Shown here piece by piece: positions 33,171 to 42,967 of a DNA stretch of 62,954 nt. Under the pieces are notes generated by a model. The model was not told the DNA's origin. It made no database searches and saw only the letters and a program-made list of their open reading frames with translations. The position numbers and the translations under genes were made by a program. Every line of letters starts with the position of its first letter. Positions within the stretch are counted from its first letter, which is position 1. Origin of the DNA: Solirubrobacter deserti (lineage in GTDB: Bacteria; Actinomycetota; Thermoleophilia; Solirubrobacterales; Solirubrobacteraceae); contig NZ_JAPCID010000048.1 of assembly GCF_027587175.1 (NCBI RefSeq), forward strand, positions 1 through 62,954, in the 5' to 3' direction.

Positions 33171-35009
33171 ATGGCCCACGACGCCGACTTCCGGCGCGAG
33201 CTCGGCCAGCAGCTGCGGGTGGATTCCATCCGCACCTCGGCCGCGGCCGGCTCGGGTCACCCAACCTCGTCGATGTCCGCCGCGGATCTGATGGCGGTGC
33301 TCATCGACGGCCACCTCCGGCTTGACTATTCCAGCCCGGAGAACCCGGCGAACGACCACCTGATCTTCTCCAAGGGCCACGCTTCGCCGCTCTATTACGC
33401 GGTGCTGAAGGCCGTGGGCGCGATCGACGACGCGGAGCTGCTGACGTTCCGCCAGCTGGGGTCGCGCCTGGAAGGGCATCCGACGCCGCGCATCCCGCCG
33501 ACGGACGTCGCCACCGGGTCTTTGGGCCAAGGGCTGCCGATCGGCGTCGGCGTCGCGATGGCGGGCCGGTCCTTGGACAAGCTGCCGTACCGCGTGTGGG
33601 TGCTGTGCGGTGACTCCGAGATGGCCGAGGGCTCGATGTGGGAGGCCTTCCAGCACGCGGGTTGGGAAGGGCTCGACAACCTCGTCGCGATCATCGACGT
33701 CAACCGGCTCGGGCAGACGCGCGAGACGATGCTCGGCTGGGACCTCGACGGCTACGTGAAGCGGATCGAGGCGTTCGGCTGGAAGGCGATCGCCGTCGAC
33801 GGCCACGACGTCGAGGCCATCGAGGCGGCCTACGCCGAGGCCGAGGCGACCACGGGCCAGCCGGTCGCGATCGTCGCCAAGACCATGAAGGGCCGCGGCG
33901 TGAAGGCCGTGGAGGACCAGCCCGGCAAGCACGGCAAGCCGGTCGAGGACGCCGAGGCCGCCGTGGCGGAGCTCGGCGGCGAGCGCGATCTGTCCGTGGA
34001 CGTCGCCGCGCCCGAGGGCGGCTCGGCGCACGAGTTCGAGACGAGCGGCGGTTCGCTGCCGTCGTACGAGCTCGGCGACGAGGTCGCGACGCGCAAGGCC
34101 TATGGCGAGTCGATCGCGGCGCTGGCCTCGATCCGTGGCGACGTGGTCGCGTTGGACGGCGAGGTCTCGAACTCGACGCACTCCGAGGACTTCCGCGAGG
34201 CCCACCCGGACCGCTACTTCGAGATGTTCATCGCGGAGCAGCAGCTGGTGGCCGCCGCGGTCGGCATGCAGGTAGGAGGCCGCTGGACGCCGTTCGTGTC
34301 CACGTTCGCCGCGTTCCTCTCGCGCGCGTACGACTTCGTCCGCATGGGCGCCATCTCGCAGGCCAAGCTCGTGCTGAGCGGCTCGCACGCGGGCGTGTCG
34401 ATCGGCGAGGACGGCCCGTCCCAGATGGCGCTCGAGGACATCGCCTCGTTGCGCGCGATCCACGGCTCGGTCGTCGTCCACCCGAGCGACGCCCAGCAGA
34501 CCGCGCGGCTCGTCGCCGCGCTGGCCGACCACGACGGCATCTCGTTCATCCGCACCCTGCGCGGCAAGACCCCGGTGCGGACCGCTGCGGACGAGGACGT
34601 CCGCATCGGCGGCTCGCGCGTCGCGGTCGAGGGCGACGACGTCGCGATCATCGCCTGCGGCATCACCGTCGACGAGGCCGTCAAGGCCGCCGAACGGCTC
34701 GCCGACGGCGGCATCAAGGCCCGCGTTCTCGACGCCTACTCGATCAAGCCGATCGACGCCTCCGCCGTCCAGGCCGCGGCCCGCGACTGCGGCGCGATCG
34801 TCACCGTCGAAGACCACGCCCCCGAAGGCGGCCTCGGCGACGCCGTCCTCGAAGCGCTGGCCGCCGGCGACGAGACCGCGCACGTCGTCAAGCTCGCCGT
34901 CCGCGAGATCCCCGGCTCGGGCACGCCCGCCGAGCTGTTGCACGGCGCGAAGATCGACGCCGACGCGATCGCCGACGCGGCGCAGAAGCTCGTCGCGTCA
35001 CCGGCGTAG
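33171..35009 (+). CDS. tkt: Transketolase
   Basis: A 612-residue single-chain transketolase, shorter than the common bacterial form and closer to the compact (animal/archaeal-like) type. The N-terminal part has SGHPTSSMSAAD, SKGHASPLYY and the thiamine-diphosphate motif CGDSEMAEGSMWEA (the GD...E-type segment). The middle domain has FIAEQQLVAAAVGM with the catalytic glutamate. The C-terminal domain has LDAYSIKPID and EDHAPEGGLGDAV. With transaldolase it interconverts pentose and hexose phosphates. Sedoheptulose 7-phosphate is also the precursor of the heptose pathway at the right end of the window. Confidence 0.95.
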   Translation: MAHDADFRRELGQQLRVDSIRTSAAAGSGHPTSSMSAADLMAVLIDGHLRLDYSSPENPANDHLIFSKGHASPLYYAVLKAVGAIDDAELLTFRQLGSRLEGHPTPRIPPTDVATGSLGQGLPIGVGVAMAGRSLDKLPYRVWVLCGDSEMAEGSMWEAFQHAGWEGLDNLVAIIDVNRLGQTRETMLGWDLDGYVKRIEAFGWKAIAVDGHDVEAIEAAYAEAEATTGQPVAIVAKTMKGRGVKAVEDQPGKHGKPVEDAEAAVAELGGERDLSVDVAAPEGGSAHEFETSGGSLPSYELGDEVATRKAYGESIAALASIRGDVVALDGEVSNSTHSEDFREAHPDRYFEMFIAEQQLVAAAVGMQVGGRWTPFVSTFAAFLSRAYDFVRMGAISQAKLVLSGSHAGVSIGEDGPSQMALEDIASLRAIHGSVVVHPSDAQQTARLVAALADHDGISFIRTLRGKTPVRTAADEDVRIGGSRVAVEGDDVAIIACGITVDEAVKAAERLADGGIKARVLDAYSIKPIDASAVQAAARDCGAIVTVEDHAPEGGLGDAVLEALAAGDETAHVVKLAVREIPGSGTPAELLHGAKIDADAIADAAQKLVASPA

Positions 35010-35210
35010 AGAAGGCAGGCGCGCGCCCTCGCCGGGCCCAAGGCGCCACCGCGTCGCCCTGCCCCGCCGCCCTCGCGCGCTCGCCGCGCTGTCTCGCCGC
35101 CGCCGCGCTCCGCGCCCCTCGCGTTCGGGCTCGTCGCCGGCGTCGGGTGAGCACACCGGCTGGCGCCGGCGCGCCCGGGCGCGGGCCAGCTCGCTCGGGC
35201 TCATCCGGGC

Positions 35211-35259
35211 GGGGTGGTCGACGTTGGTCGCGCACAGCGAGAGTTTCGTCGACCACCCC
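35211..35259. terminator. 12-bp inverted repeat between convergent genes
   Basis: GGGGTGGTCGAC (35211-35222) and GTCGACCACCCC (35248-35259) are perfect inverted repeats with a 25-nt loop. They lie between convergent transketolase and DUF1579-like genes. A bidirectional terminator is likely. Confidence 0.5.
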
Positions 35260-35263
35260 CTCA

Positions 35264-35279
35264 GCGCAAGCGTTTGCGC
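35264..35279. repeat. Short palindrome GCGCAA-N4-TTGCGC
   Basis: GCGCAAGCGTTTGCGC has 6-bp arms around GCGT and resembles LacI-family operators in symmetry. It lies at the 3' ends of two genes, so an operator role is doubtful. It may simply add to the terminator structure. Confidence 0.35.
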
Positions 35280-35353
35280 CCCCTCGGCACGAGCGCGCCC
35301 CGCGCAAATCACACGGGCGTGAGCGCGCCCGCTGCCGCGGGTGTGCTCGCCGT

Positions 35354-35809
35354 TCACGCGGCCGGCGACTCCACGCGGCGCAGCTCCATGATCCAGTTGG
35401 GCTCCCACGTCGCGCCCTCGTCGTAGGAGAAGGACTGCTCCCAGCGGGCGGCGTCGCCCGTGATGTCGGACCAGACGAAGCGCATGCGCAGGGGGACGCC
35501 GTCGAGCACGTCGTCGGCCTCGAAGGTGGCCGTCCCGTCGCCGTGGAAGCGGCCCTCGACGGGCGGGTCGAGCCGGCCCGGGCGCTGGGTGCTCGACCAC
35601 CAGATGCGCCACGTGTCCGTTTCCGGCGAGTACAGGCGCAGGCTGAAGCCCTCGTAGCCGTCGGTGACGAAGTGATCGTGGTTGCCGCCGCCGCCGAGCA
35701 TCGAGAACGCGGTGGAGATGGCGGTGAAGGTCTGCCACTCGCCGTCGACGAGCTTGTGGTTGGTGATCTCCCAGCGGCCGGGGAGGAAGTCGAAGTCGGT
35801 GACGGGCAT
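35354..35809 (-). CDS. DUF1579-like conserved protein
   Basis: A 151-residue protein beginning FDFLPGRWEITNHKL, with WRIWWSSTQRPGRLDPPVEG and a C-terminal GATWEPNWIMELRR. The Trp-rich beta-barrel pattern resembles small lipocalin-like DUF1579 proteins often annotated as of unknown function. No signal peptide is seen. It follows the 35813 gene with a 3-bp gap, so the two form an operon divergent from the WYL regulator. No enzymatic role can be assigned. Confidence 0.7.
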   Translation of the reverse strand: MPVTDFDFLPGRWEITNHKLVDGEWQTFTAISTAFSMLGGGGNHDHFVTDGYEGFSLRLYSPETDTWRIWWSSTQRPGRLDPPVEGRFHGDGTATFEADDVLDGVPLRMRFVWSDITGDAARWEQSFSYDEGATWEPNWIMELRRVESPAA

Positions 35810-35812
35810 GGC

Positions 35813-36202
35813 TCAGATCGCCACCGGGTCGAGCGCCCGCGAGAGGTAGGCGTCGAGGTCTTCGTCGATCAGGACGTCCCGCAGCCAGGCGCGGCGCTCG
35901 AAGTCCATGACCTCCATCTCCCACACGCAGGTGATACCGGTGCTCTCGTACGGCCGTAGGTCGTCGGGCGCGTTCAAGGGAGCGACGAAGAACTCCGCGT
36001 GGAGCTCGTTCTCGTTCGCCCACCAGTACACGAGACTCAAAGCCGCGGAGGCACCGCGATGGGCGATGGTGAAGCCCGGCGCGTCCAACCGGGCGCGCGC
36101 CCGGACGGCGGCGATGTGGGCGGGGTCCGGGTCGCCGATCCCGTAGTGCTTGGTGTGGCCTTCACAGCCGTAGAAGGCGATCTCGCGGGGTTCGTGGGGC
36201 AT
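35813..36202 (-). CDS. Conserved hypothetical protein
   Basis: A 129-residue protein with the motifs EGHTKHYGIG, LSLVYWWANENELHAEFF and ITCVWEMEVMDFERRAW. The acidic and aromatic composition suggests a soluble beta-rich fold, but no family is recognised with confidence. It is the first gene of a two-gene unit with the DUF1579-like gene. Its start lies 44 bp from the divergent WYL regulator, which makes the unit a likely target of that regulator. Confidence 0.65.
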   Translation of the reverse strand: MPHEPREIAFYGCEGHTKHYGIGDPDPAHIAAVRARARLDAPGFTIAHRGASAALSLVYWWANENELHAEFFVAPLNAPDDLRPYESTGITCVWEMEVMDFERRAWLRDVLIDEDLDAYLSRALDPVAI

Positions 36203-36246
36203 GGGCCTGGACGCTACGCGGTAAACAGGGCAGGATTGGTCCTCTA

Positions 36247-37170
36247 ATGTCGAAGGCGGCTCGTGTTCTCGCTCTCCTCGAAGCCCTGCAGGACCACGGG
36301 GCGTCGACCGGGCCGGAGCTCGCGCAGCGGCTGCGGGTGGACGTGCGCACCGTGCGCCGCGACGTCGTCGCGCTGCGCGAGCTCGGCATCCCGGTCGAGG
36401 GCGAACGGGGCCGCGGCGGCAGCTACCGCCTCAAGCCGGGCTTCCGCGTCCCGCCGCTGATGTTCACCAGCGGCGAGGCCGCCGCGGCCGCCCTGGGCCT
36501 GCTCGCCGCCCGCCGGCTCGGTCTGGAGGCCGAGAGCGCGCTGCGCAAGGTCCGCCGCGTGCTGCCGGACCCGCTGCGGCGCGGCGTCGAGTCGCTCGAA
36601 CAGATCCTCGGCTTCACGGGTGACGTGGACGCCGCGCCGCCCGACGGCGAGACGCTCCTCGCGCTCGCCGACGCGGCGGGCCGTGGCCGTCGGGTCGCGA
36701 CGACCTACGTGGACTCCACCGGCACCGAGACCACGCGCGAGCTGAGCCCGCACGGTGTGGTCGCCCACCAGGGCCGCTGGTACGTCGCCGCCTTCGACCA
36801 CCAGCGCGGCCAACAACGCGTGCTGCGCGCCGACCGCATCGGCACCGTGACCCTCCTGGGCGCCGGCGCACCCAAGCCGCCCGGCTTCGACGCCACCGCG
36901 TTCGTGAGCCGCCAGCTCGCGCGGGTGCCCTGGGCGCACGAGGTCATCGTCCACCTCGACACCAGCCACGAAGAAGCCGTCAGGCGCTTCCCGCCGACGC
37001 TGGCCGAGCTGGAACCAGACGACCAAGGCGTGACGCTGCGCATGCGCGCCGACTCGCTCGACTGGGCAGCCGGCCTGCTGGCGGGCGCGGGCTGCTCGTT
37101 CACGATCGTCGCGCCGGACGAGCTCCGAGCCGCCGTGAGACGGCTCGCGGAGCGGCTGCTGGAGGCCTAG
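36247..37170 (+). CDS. HTH-WYL transcriptional regulator
   Basis: A 307-residue regulator. An N-terminal DeoR-like winged helix (MSKAARVLALLEALQDHG, then VDVRTVRRDVVALRELGIPV) is followed by a WYL domain (VVAHQGRWYVAAFDHQ, then RADRIGTVTLL) and a WCX-type C-terminal domain. WYL domains usually bind a small ligand or nucleic acid and control the adjacent genes. It is divergent from the 35813-35354 pair across 44 bp, so autoregulation and control of that pair are likely. Its stop shares the tetranucleotide CTAG with the stop of the next gene on the other strand. Confidence 0.88.
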   Translation: MSKAARVLALLEALQDHGASTGPELAQRLRVDVRTVRRDVVALRELGIPVEGERGRGGSYRLKPGFRVPPLMFTSGEAAAAALGLLAARRLGLEAESALRKVRRVLPDPLRRGVESLEQILGFTGDVDAAPPDGETLLALADAAGRGRRVATTYVDSTGTETTRELSPHGVVAHQGRWYVAAFDHQRGQQRVLRADRIGTVTLLGAGAPKPPGFDATAFVSRQLARVPWAHEVIVHLDTSHEEAVRRFPPTLAELEPDDQGVTLRMRADSLDWAAGLLAGAGCSFTIVAPDELRAAVRRLAERLLEA

Positions 37171-37349
37171 TCCGGTTCGACGTCGGACGCGATCTCGTCC
37201 GCGGGCGCTTCCTCGGCGGCGTGCACGGTGCACAGGAACGGCCCACCGACTTCGCGGGCGTCCTTGATCTCCGCCTCGGTCAGCGTCGCGCCACAGACGG
37301 CGCACGTCTGAGAGATGGTGTCTTCGAGGGTGCGCTCTTCGAGGTCCAT
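37167..37349 (-). CDS. Small zinc-finger-like protein
   Basis: A 60-residue acidic protein. CAVCGATLTEAEIKD and a later FLCTVH give CxxC...CxxH, a plausible single zinc site. The tail (EEAPADEIASDVEPD) is highly acidic. ATG 37349 is used because sequence further upstream in frame has no recognisable homology. The function is unknown; a protein-protein adaptor is possible. It overlaps the WYL gene by 4 bp at the shared CTAG. Confidence 0.6.
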   Translation of the reverse strand: MDLEERTLEDTISQTCAVCGATLTEAEIKDAREVGGPFLCTVHAAEEAPADEIASDVEPD

Positions 37350-37427
37350 GCCAGGACGGTACCTCGTTCGCGCCGCCGCGTAACATCGACGACCGCGTTG
37401 CATCACGCTACTCTCGGACGCAAGCCG

Positions 37428-37874
37428 ATGCTCGGACGCACCTACGAGGGCCAGAACTGCAGCGTCGCCAAGACGCTCGAGCTCGTCGGCGAGCGCTGGA
37501 CCGTGCTGATCCTGCGCGAGATCTACTTCGGCCACCGGCGCTTCGACGAGATCGCCGACGGCCTGAAGATCGCCCGCAACGTCCTCACACAGCGCCTGCA
37601 GCGCCTGGTCGACGAGGACGTGCTGATCAAGGTCGCCTACCAGGAGCGCCCCCAGCGCTTCGAGTACCGCCTGACCGAGAAGGGCCTGGACCTATGGCCC
37701 GTCCTGATCACGCTGATGCAGTTCGGCGACCGCCACTATGCCCCCGACGGCCCGCCCGTGATCCTCACCCACAAGGACTGCGGCGGCACGCTGGACGCGC
37801 ACCGCACCTGCATGGCGTGCGGCGCCAAGCTCACCGCCCGCGACGTCCGGGCGCACGCCGGCCCGGGCGCGTAG
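37428..37874 (+). CDS. HxlR-family winged-helix regulator with C-terminal zinc ribbon
   Basis: A 148-residue MarR-like regulator of the HxlR type. NCSVAKTLELVGERWTVLIL is the conserved start, with the cysteine typical of the family. FDEIADGLKIARNVLTQRLQ is the recognition helix region. The last 40 residues add two Cys pairs (KDCGGTLDAHRTCMACGAKL), a zinc-ribbon-like tail. Such regulators often sense electrophiles or redox state through the N-terminal cysteine. Its stop directly abuts the stop of the convergent LigD polymerase gene. The target genes are not obvious. Confidence 0.85.
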   Translation: MLGRTYEGQNCSVAKTLELVGERWTVLILREIYFGHRRFDEIADGLKIARNVLTQRLQRLVDEDVLIKVAYQERPQRFEYRLTEKGLDLWPVLITLMQFGDRHYAPDGPPVILTHKDCGGTLDAHRTCMACGAKLTARDVRAHAGPGA

Positions 37875-38774
37875 CTACCGCGGCAGCTCCTGCTCGAGCG
37901 TCTGCACCGGCGCGAACAGGTCGCCCATCCGCTCCACCCGCTCCAGCACCTCACCCGACGTGAAGGACAAGGGCTCGCTCATGTCCTCGACCTCGTCCCA
38001 GGTCAGCGGCGTGGACACCGTCGGCCGCTCCATCGCCCGCAGCGAGTAGACGTTGACCGTCGTCTTGTGGCGGTCGTTCTGGGACCAGTCGACGTACACC
38101 TTCCCGCGCCGGCGCTCCTTGTTCATGTCGCCCACGATCAGGTCCGGCATGCGCCGCAGCAGCACGCCCGCGAGCCCGCGTGAGAACGTCCGCGTGTCCT
38201 CGTAGGTGACCCCCGGGACGTTCAGCGGCAGGTACACCTGCATCCCCTTGGACCCCGACGTCTTGGGGAACGCCTGCAGCCCGAAGTACTCGAACGAGCG
38301 CCGCAGCTCCATCGCCACCCGCGCGCACTCGACGATCGTCGCCGGCGGCCCCGGATCGAGGTCGAAGGCCACCATCGTCGGGTTGTCCATCTCCGGCGCC
38401 CGCGCCATCGGCGTGTGCAGCTCCAGGTCGGCGAGGTTCGCCAGCCACACCACGGTCGGCAGGTCCTCGCACACGCAGAAGTCGATGTAACCCTCGTTAC
38501 GGCCCGACCACACCGCCGTCGTCCGCACCCAGTCCGGCCGGTGCGACGGACAGCGCTTCTCGTAGAAGAACGTGTCCTCGACCCCGTTCGGATAGCGCTT
38601 GAGCGTCAGCGGCCGCGCGCGCAGGTGCGGGAGCAGCACCGGCGTGATCCGCGTGTAGTAGTCGATCACGTGCCCCTTGGTGAACCCGGCACGCGGGTAC
38701 ATCACCTTCTCGAGGTTGGAGAGCGACACCGTGACGTCGCCCACAGAGACCTCGACACGCTTCGGTTGGGGCAC
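37875..38774 (-). CDS. LigD-type polymerase domain protein
   Basis: A 299-residue stand-alone POL module of LigD. The motifs match canonical LigD polymerases: LSNLEKVMYPRAGFTKG at the N-terminus, FDLDPG with the metal aspartates (about 140), KTSGSKGMQVYLPL (about 170) and VYVDWSQN with the third aspartate (about 225). In non-homologous end joining this domain fills gaps and adds ribonucleotides at Ku-bound ends. Ku and phosphoesterase-ligase genes lie 9-12 kb away. It is the canonical member of the two polymerases here. Confidence 0.9.
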   Translation of the reverse strand: MPQPKRVEVSVGDVTVSLSNLEKVMYPRAGFTKGHVIDYYTRITPVLLPHLRARPLTLKRYPNGVEDTFFYEKRCPSHRPDWVRTTAVWSGRNEGYIDFCVCEDLPTVVWLANLADLELHTPMARAPEMDNPTMVAFDLDPGPPATIVECARVAMELRRSFEYFGLQAFPKTSGSKGMQVYLPLNVPGVTYEDTRTFSRGLAGVLLRRMPDLIVGDMNKERRRGKVYVDWSQNDRHKTTVNVYSLRAMERPTVSTPLTWDEVEDMSEPLSFTSGEVLERVERMGDLFAPVQTLEQELPR

Positions 38775-38805
38775 CGATCAGACGTTATCCGGGTAGGCCT
38801 TCCAC

Positions 38806-39633
38806 ATGGCCAACGACTACGACCGCCTGAACCGGTACCTGCACGAGGCGCTCGCGACCGAACGCGCCCTCGTCTCCACGCTCGCCGCACACATCGCGAT
38901 GACCCCGCGCGGCGACCACCGAACGCTGCTGGAGCGCCACCTGCGCGAGACCCGCCAGCACGCCGCGGCGCTCTCCCAGCACGCCACCGAGCCGGGCACG
39001 AACGTCATCAACCTCGCGCTCGGCCTCGCCGAGACCGTGGTCGGCCAGGCCCTCACCCTCGCCAAGGGCCCGCTCGACCTCGTCCGCGGCGGCACCAGCG
39101 TCGAGGAGCGCCAGCTCAAGAACGCCAAGGACGAGTGCGCCACCGAGGCGCTGGAGATCGCCACCTACGACGCGATCGAGGCGCTCGCGACGCAGCTCGG
39201 CGAGGACGAGATCGCCGAGCTCGCTCGCAGCCACCGCGCCGAGGAAGAGCGCATGCTGGCCGACCTGCGTGCGCTGATCCCGACGCTCGCCGCCGACGGC
39301 CGGACCGAGACCGGTGCGACCTTCCCCATCGACGACTACGACGAGCTCAACGCGGGCCAGGTCGTCGCGCGCCTCAGCGACCTCACTCAGGCCGAGCTCG
39401 CCCTCGTCCTCGACTACGAGCGCGCGCACCGCAACCGGCGCGCCGTGATCGAGAAGGGCGACCAGCTCACGGGCGAGCCGCCGTGGGAGGGCTACGACGA
39501 CGACACCGCCGAGGCGATCGTCGACCGCCTCGACGGCGAGCACGCCGGCGCCGTGCGCGACTACGAGAGCCGTCACCGCCGCCGGGTGACGGTCCTCGAA
39601 GCCGCGCAGCGAGAGCTCAGCGGCTCCGCTTGA
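38806..39633 (+). CDS. Ferritin-like helical protein with two C-terminal helical repeats
   Basis: A 275-residue protein. The first 165 residues form a predicted helical bundle resembling DUF892/YciF ferritin-like stress proteins (ERHLRETRQHAAALSQHA, then EALEIATYDAIEALATQLGE). After a short linker come two related repeats of about 40 residues, one around YDELNAGQVVARLSDL and YERAHRNRRAVI, the other around YDDDTAEAIVDRLDGE and YESRHRRRVTVL. Similar helical repeats occur in other actinobacterial proteins. A role in oxidative or envelope stress is plausible. A GGGTAG lies 14 nt before the ATG. Confidence 0.7.
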   Translation: MANDYDRLNRYLHEALATERALVSTLAAHIAMTPRGDHRTLLERHLRETRQHAAALSQHATEPGTNVINLALGLAETVVGQALTLAKGPLDLVRGGTSVEERQLKNAKDECATEALEIATYDAIEALATQLGEDEIAELARSHRAEEERMLADLRALIPTLAADGRTETGATFPIDDYDELNAGQVVARLSDLTQAELALVLDYERAHRNRRAVIEKGDQLTGEPPWEGYDDDTAEAIVDRLDGEHAGAVRDYESRHRRRVTVLEAAQRELSGSA

Positions 39634-39787
39634 GGGCCGGGCGCCGCAGGCGCCCGCCCGTCCGCGCCATCACGGACCTGACCGCGGCGGGATCAAGCCG
39701 CCGCGGCGGGCGTCCGCACCGCGGGCACGCCGCGTCGTCGCGGGTGACCGTCGAGCGACAGTGGGAGCAGCGTGAAGTGGAGATCAT
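39617..39787 (-). CDS. Zinc-ribbon miniprotein
   Basis: A 56-residue protein found by reading the minus strand by hand. It starts MISTSRCSHC, continues through an AACPRCGRPPRR segment, and has a basic tail ending in LKRSR. Two CxxC pairs (CSHC and CPRC) about 13 residues apart can hold one zinc ion. The 3' end overlaps the ferritin-like gene by 17 bp. No strong ribosome-binding site is visible. The hairpin at 39639-39655 lies within this frame and could instead be the neighbour's terminator, so coding status is not certain. Confidence 0.5.
   Translation of the reverse strand: MISTSRCSHCRSTVTRDDAACPRCGRPPRRLDPAAVRSVMARTGGRLRRPALKRSR
39639..39655 (+). terminator. Hairpin after the ferritin-like gene
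   Basis: GGGCGCC and GGCGCCC pair perfectly around a GCA loop, 5 nt after the ferritin-like stop. It is also inside the minus-strand zinc-ribbon frame. No U-tract is present. Confidence 0.45.
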
Positions 39788-39846
39788 CGCGCGTTTGCTT
39801 ACCCGTGCCGAGCGCGATTCAGTCCGATCGGCGTAGGGTCCGACGC

Positions 39847-40817
39847 GTGGGTCACACGCTCCCGAGCCGGGTGATCGGCGTCGCCGCGTCGGCGGGAGGC
39901 GTCGAGGCGTTGCGCACGGTCGTCAGCGCCCTTCCGGCGGACTTCGATGCGGCGGTGTGCATCGTGCTGCACATCCCGCCCACCGGCCGCAGTCTCCTGG
40001 CGCCGATCCTGGATCGCGACACGGTGCTGAGCGCCGTCGTGGCCGAGCACGGCATGGCGCTCTGGCCGGGCAGCATCTACGTGGCGCCCGCCGACCATCA
40101 CCTTCTGGTCCGCGAGGACCGGGTGGAGCTCAGCCGCGGCCCGAAAGAGAACGGCTCGCGCCCAGCCGCCGACCCGCTGTTCCGCTCGATCGCCCGCGCC
40201 TGGGGCGAGCGCGGCGCGGCCGTGGTGCTCTCGGGGGCGCTCGACGACGGCGCCGCCGGAGCGGTCGCAGTCAAGCTCGGCGGGGGCGAAGTGCTCGTGC
40301 AGCATCCGGAGGACGCGCTGGTTCCCGGGATGCCGTCGGCGGCGCTCGCGGCGACGACGCCCGACGCCGTCCTGCCGATCCGGGCGCTCGCCGACCGGTT
40401 GGCCGCCACGCGTGTCGAGGTCGAGACCGAGGAGACCCCGGAGTCGCCTGAACCCGATCCCGCCGAGGTCCTGGACGGTCCGATCCGTCCGGAAGGACCC
40501 GCGACCGGCTTCACCTGCCCGGAGTGCAGCGGCGCGCTCTGGGAGCTGCGCGAGGGTGAGCTCGTGCGCTACCGCGGCCGCGTCGGGCACGCCTACTCGG
40601 AGGAGGCGAGGGTCGAGGCGCAGGGCAGCTCGGTCGAAGCCGCGTTGTGGACGGCGCTCGAGGTGCTCGAGGAGCGGGCCGAGTTGCTGCAGCGCCTGGC
40701 GGGTCGCGCGACCACCCACCAGCGCACCCGCACGAGCTTCGCGGCCGGCGCGCGGGAGGCAGCTGAACGGGCTGCGATCATCCGTCGCGTGCTGGCCGCC
40801 GAGCATGAGCCCGCCGC

Positions 40818-40821
<4 letters not shown>
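39847..40821 (+). CDS. CheB-type protein-glutamate methylesterase without receiver domain
   Basis: A 324-residue CheB catalytic domain: the serine in GVAASAGGVEALRTV (residue 16 or so), the histidine in VLHIPPTG and the aspartate in SGALDDGAAG. The usual N-terminal receiver domain is absent. The C-terminus instead has a Cys pair (FTCPECSGALWEL) and a helical tail. GTG 39847 is preferred because it starts right before the catalytic fold. It overlaps the CheR gene (GTGA). No chemoreceptor, CheA or flagellar gene is in the window, so this is a non-chemotaxis CheB/CheR pair. Confidence 0.85.
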
Positions 40822-42683
<1,862 letters not shown>

Positions 42684-42688
42684 GCCCC

Positions 42689-42967
42689 ATGGGTCCGGAC
42701 CACGAGCAACGGGCGCTCGAGGCGCTCGAGGCGCTCGAACGAGCCGAGCACGCCCGCTCCCGCGCGCGCAGCGCCGCCGAACGCGCCGTGCGGGCCGCGG
42801 AAGAGGCGACCGAGGCGCCGAACGCGATCGCTCGCCGGACCCACGAGCGCGAGGCGGACGCGCATCGTGCCGCCGAAGGCACGCAGCGGCGCGCGGCCGA
42901 GCTGCAGAAGCTGCACACCGACCACGAGCGCGGCTTCGCCGAACGCCGGCGCGCCGACGAGGTCTAA
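42689..42967 (+). CDS. Small Ala/Glu/Arg-rich coiled-coil protein
   Basis: A 92-residue protein composed almost only of Ala, Glu, Arg and His, such as ALEALEALERAEHARSRARS and RRAAELQKLHTDHERGF. One long amphipathic helix or coiled coil is expected. It follows the CheR gene by 5 bp and is probably in the same transcript. Composition bias makes family assignment unsafe. Its TAA stop overlaps the Crp-like gene's TAG on the opposite strand (CTAA). Confidence 0.6.
   Translation: MGPDHEQRALEALEALERAEHARSRARSAAERAVRAAEEATEAPNAIARRTHEREADAHRAAEGTQRRAAELQKLHTDHERGFAERRRADEV

Larger units (their letters stand above)
35010..35353. other. 344-bp convergent intergenic region, GC-rich with inverted repeats
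   Basis: No supported gene is seen between the transketolase stop and the leftward 35354 gene. The first 200 bases are low-complexity GC sequence. Two repeats stand out at 35211-35259 and 35264-35279 and are listed separately. The region probably serves to end both convergent transcripts. Confidence 0.5.

Noticed and set aside
34998-36023. Minus-strand frame across the convergent intergenic region after transketolase
   Set aside because: Low-complexity Arg-rich sequence, overlapping two better supported genes.
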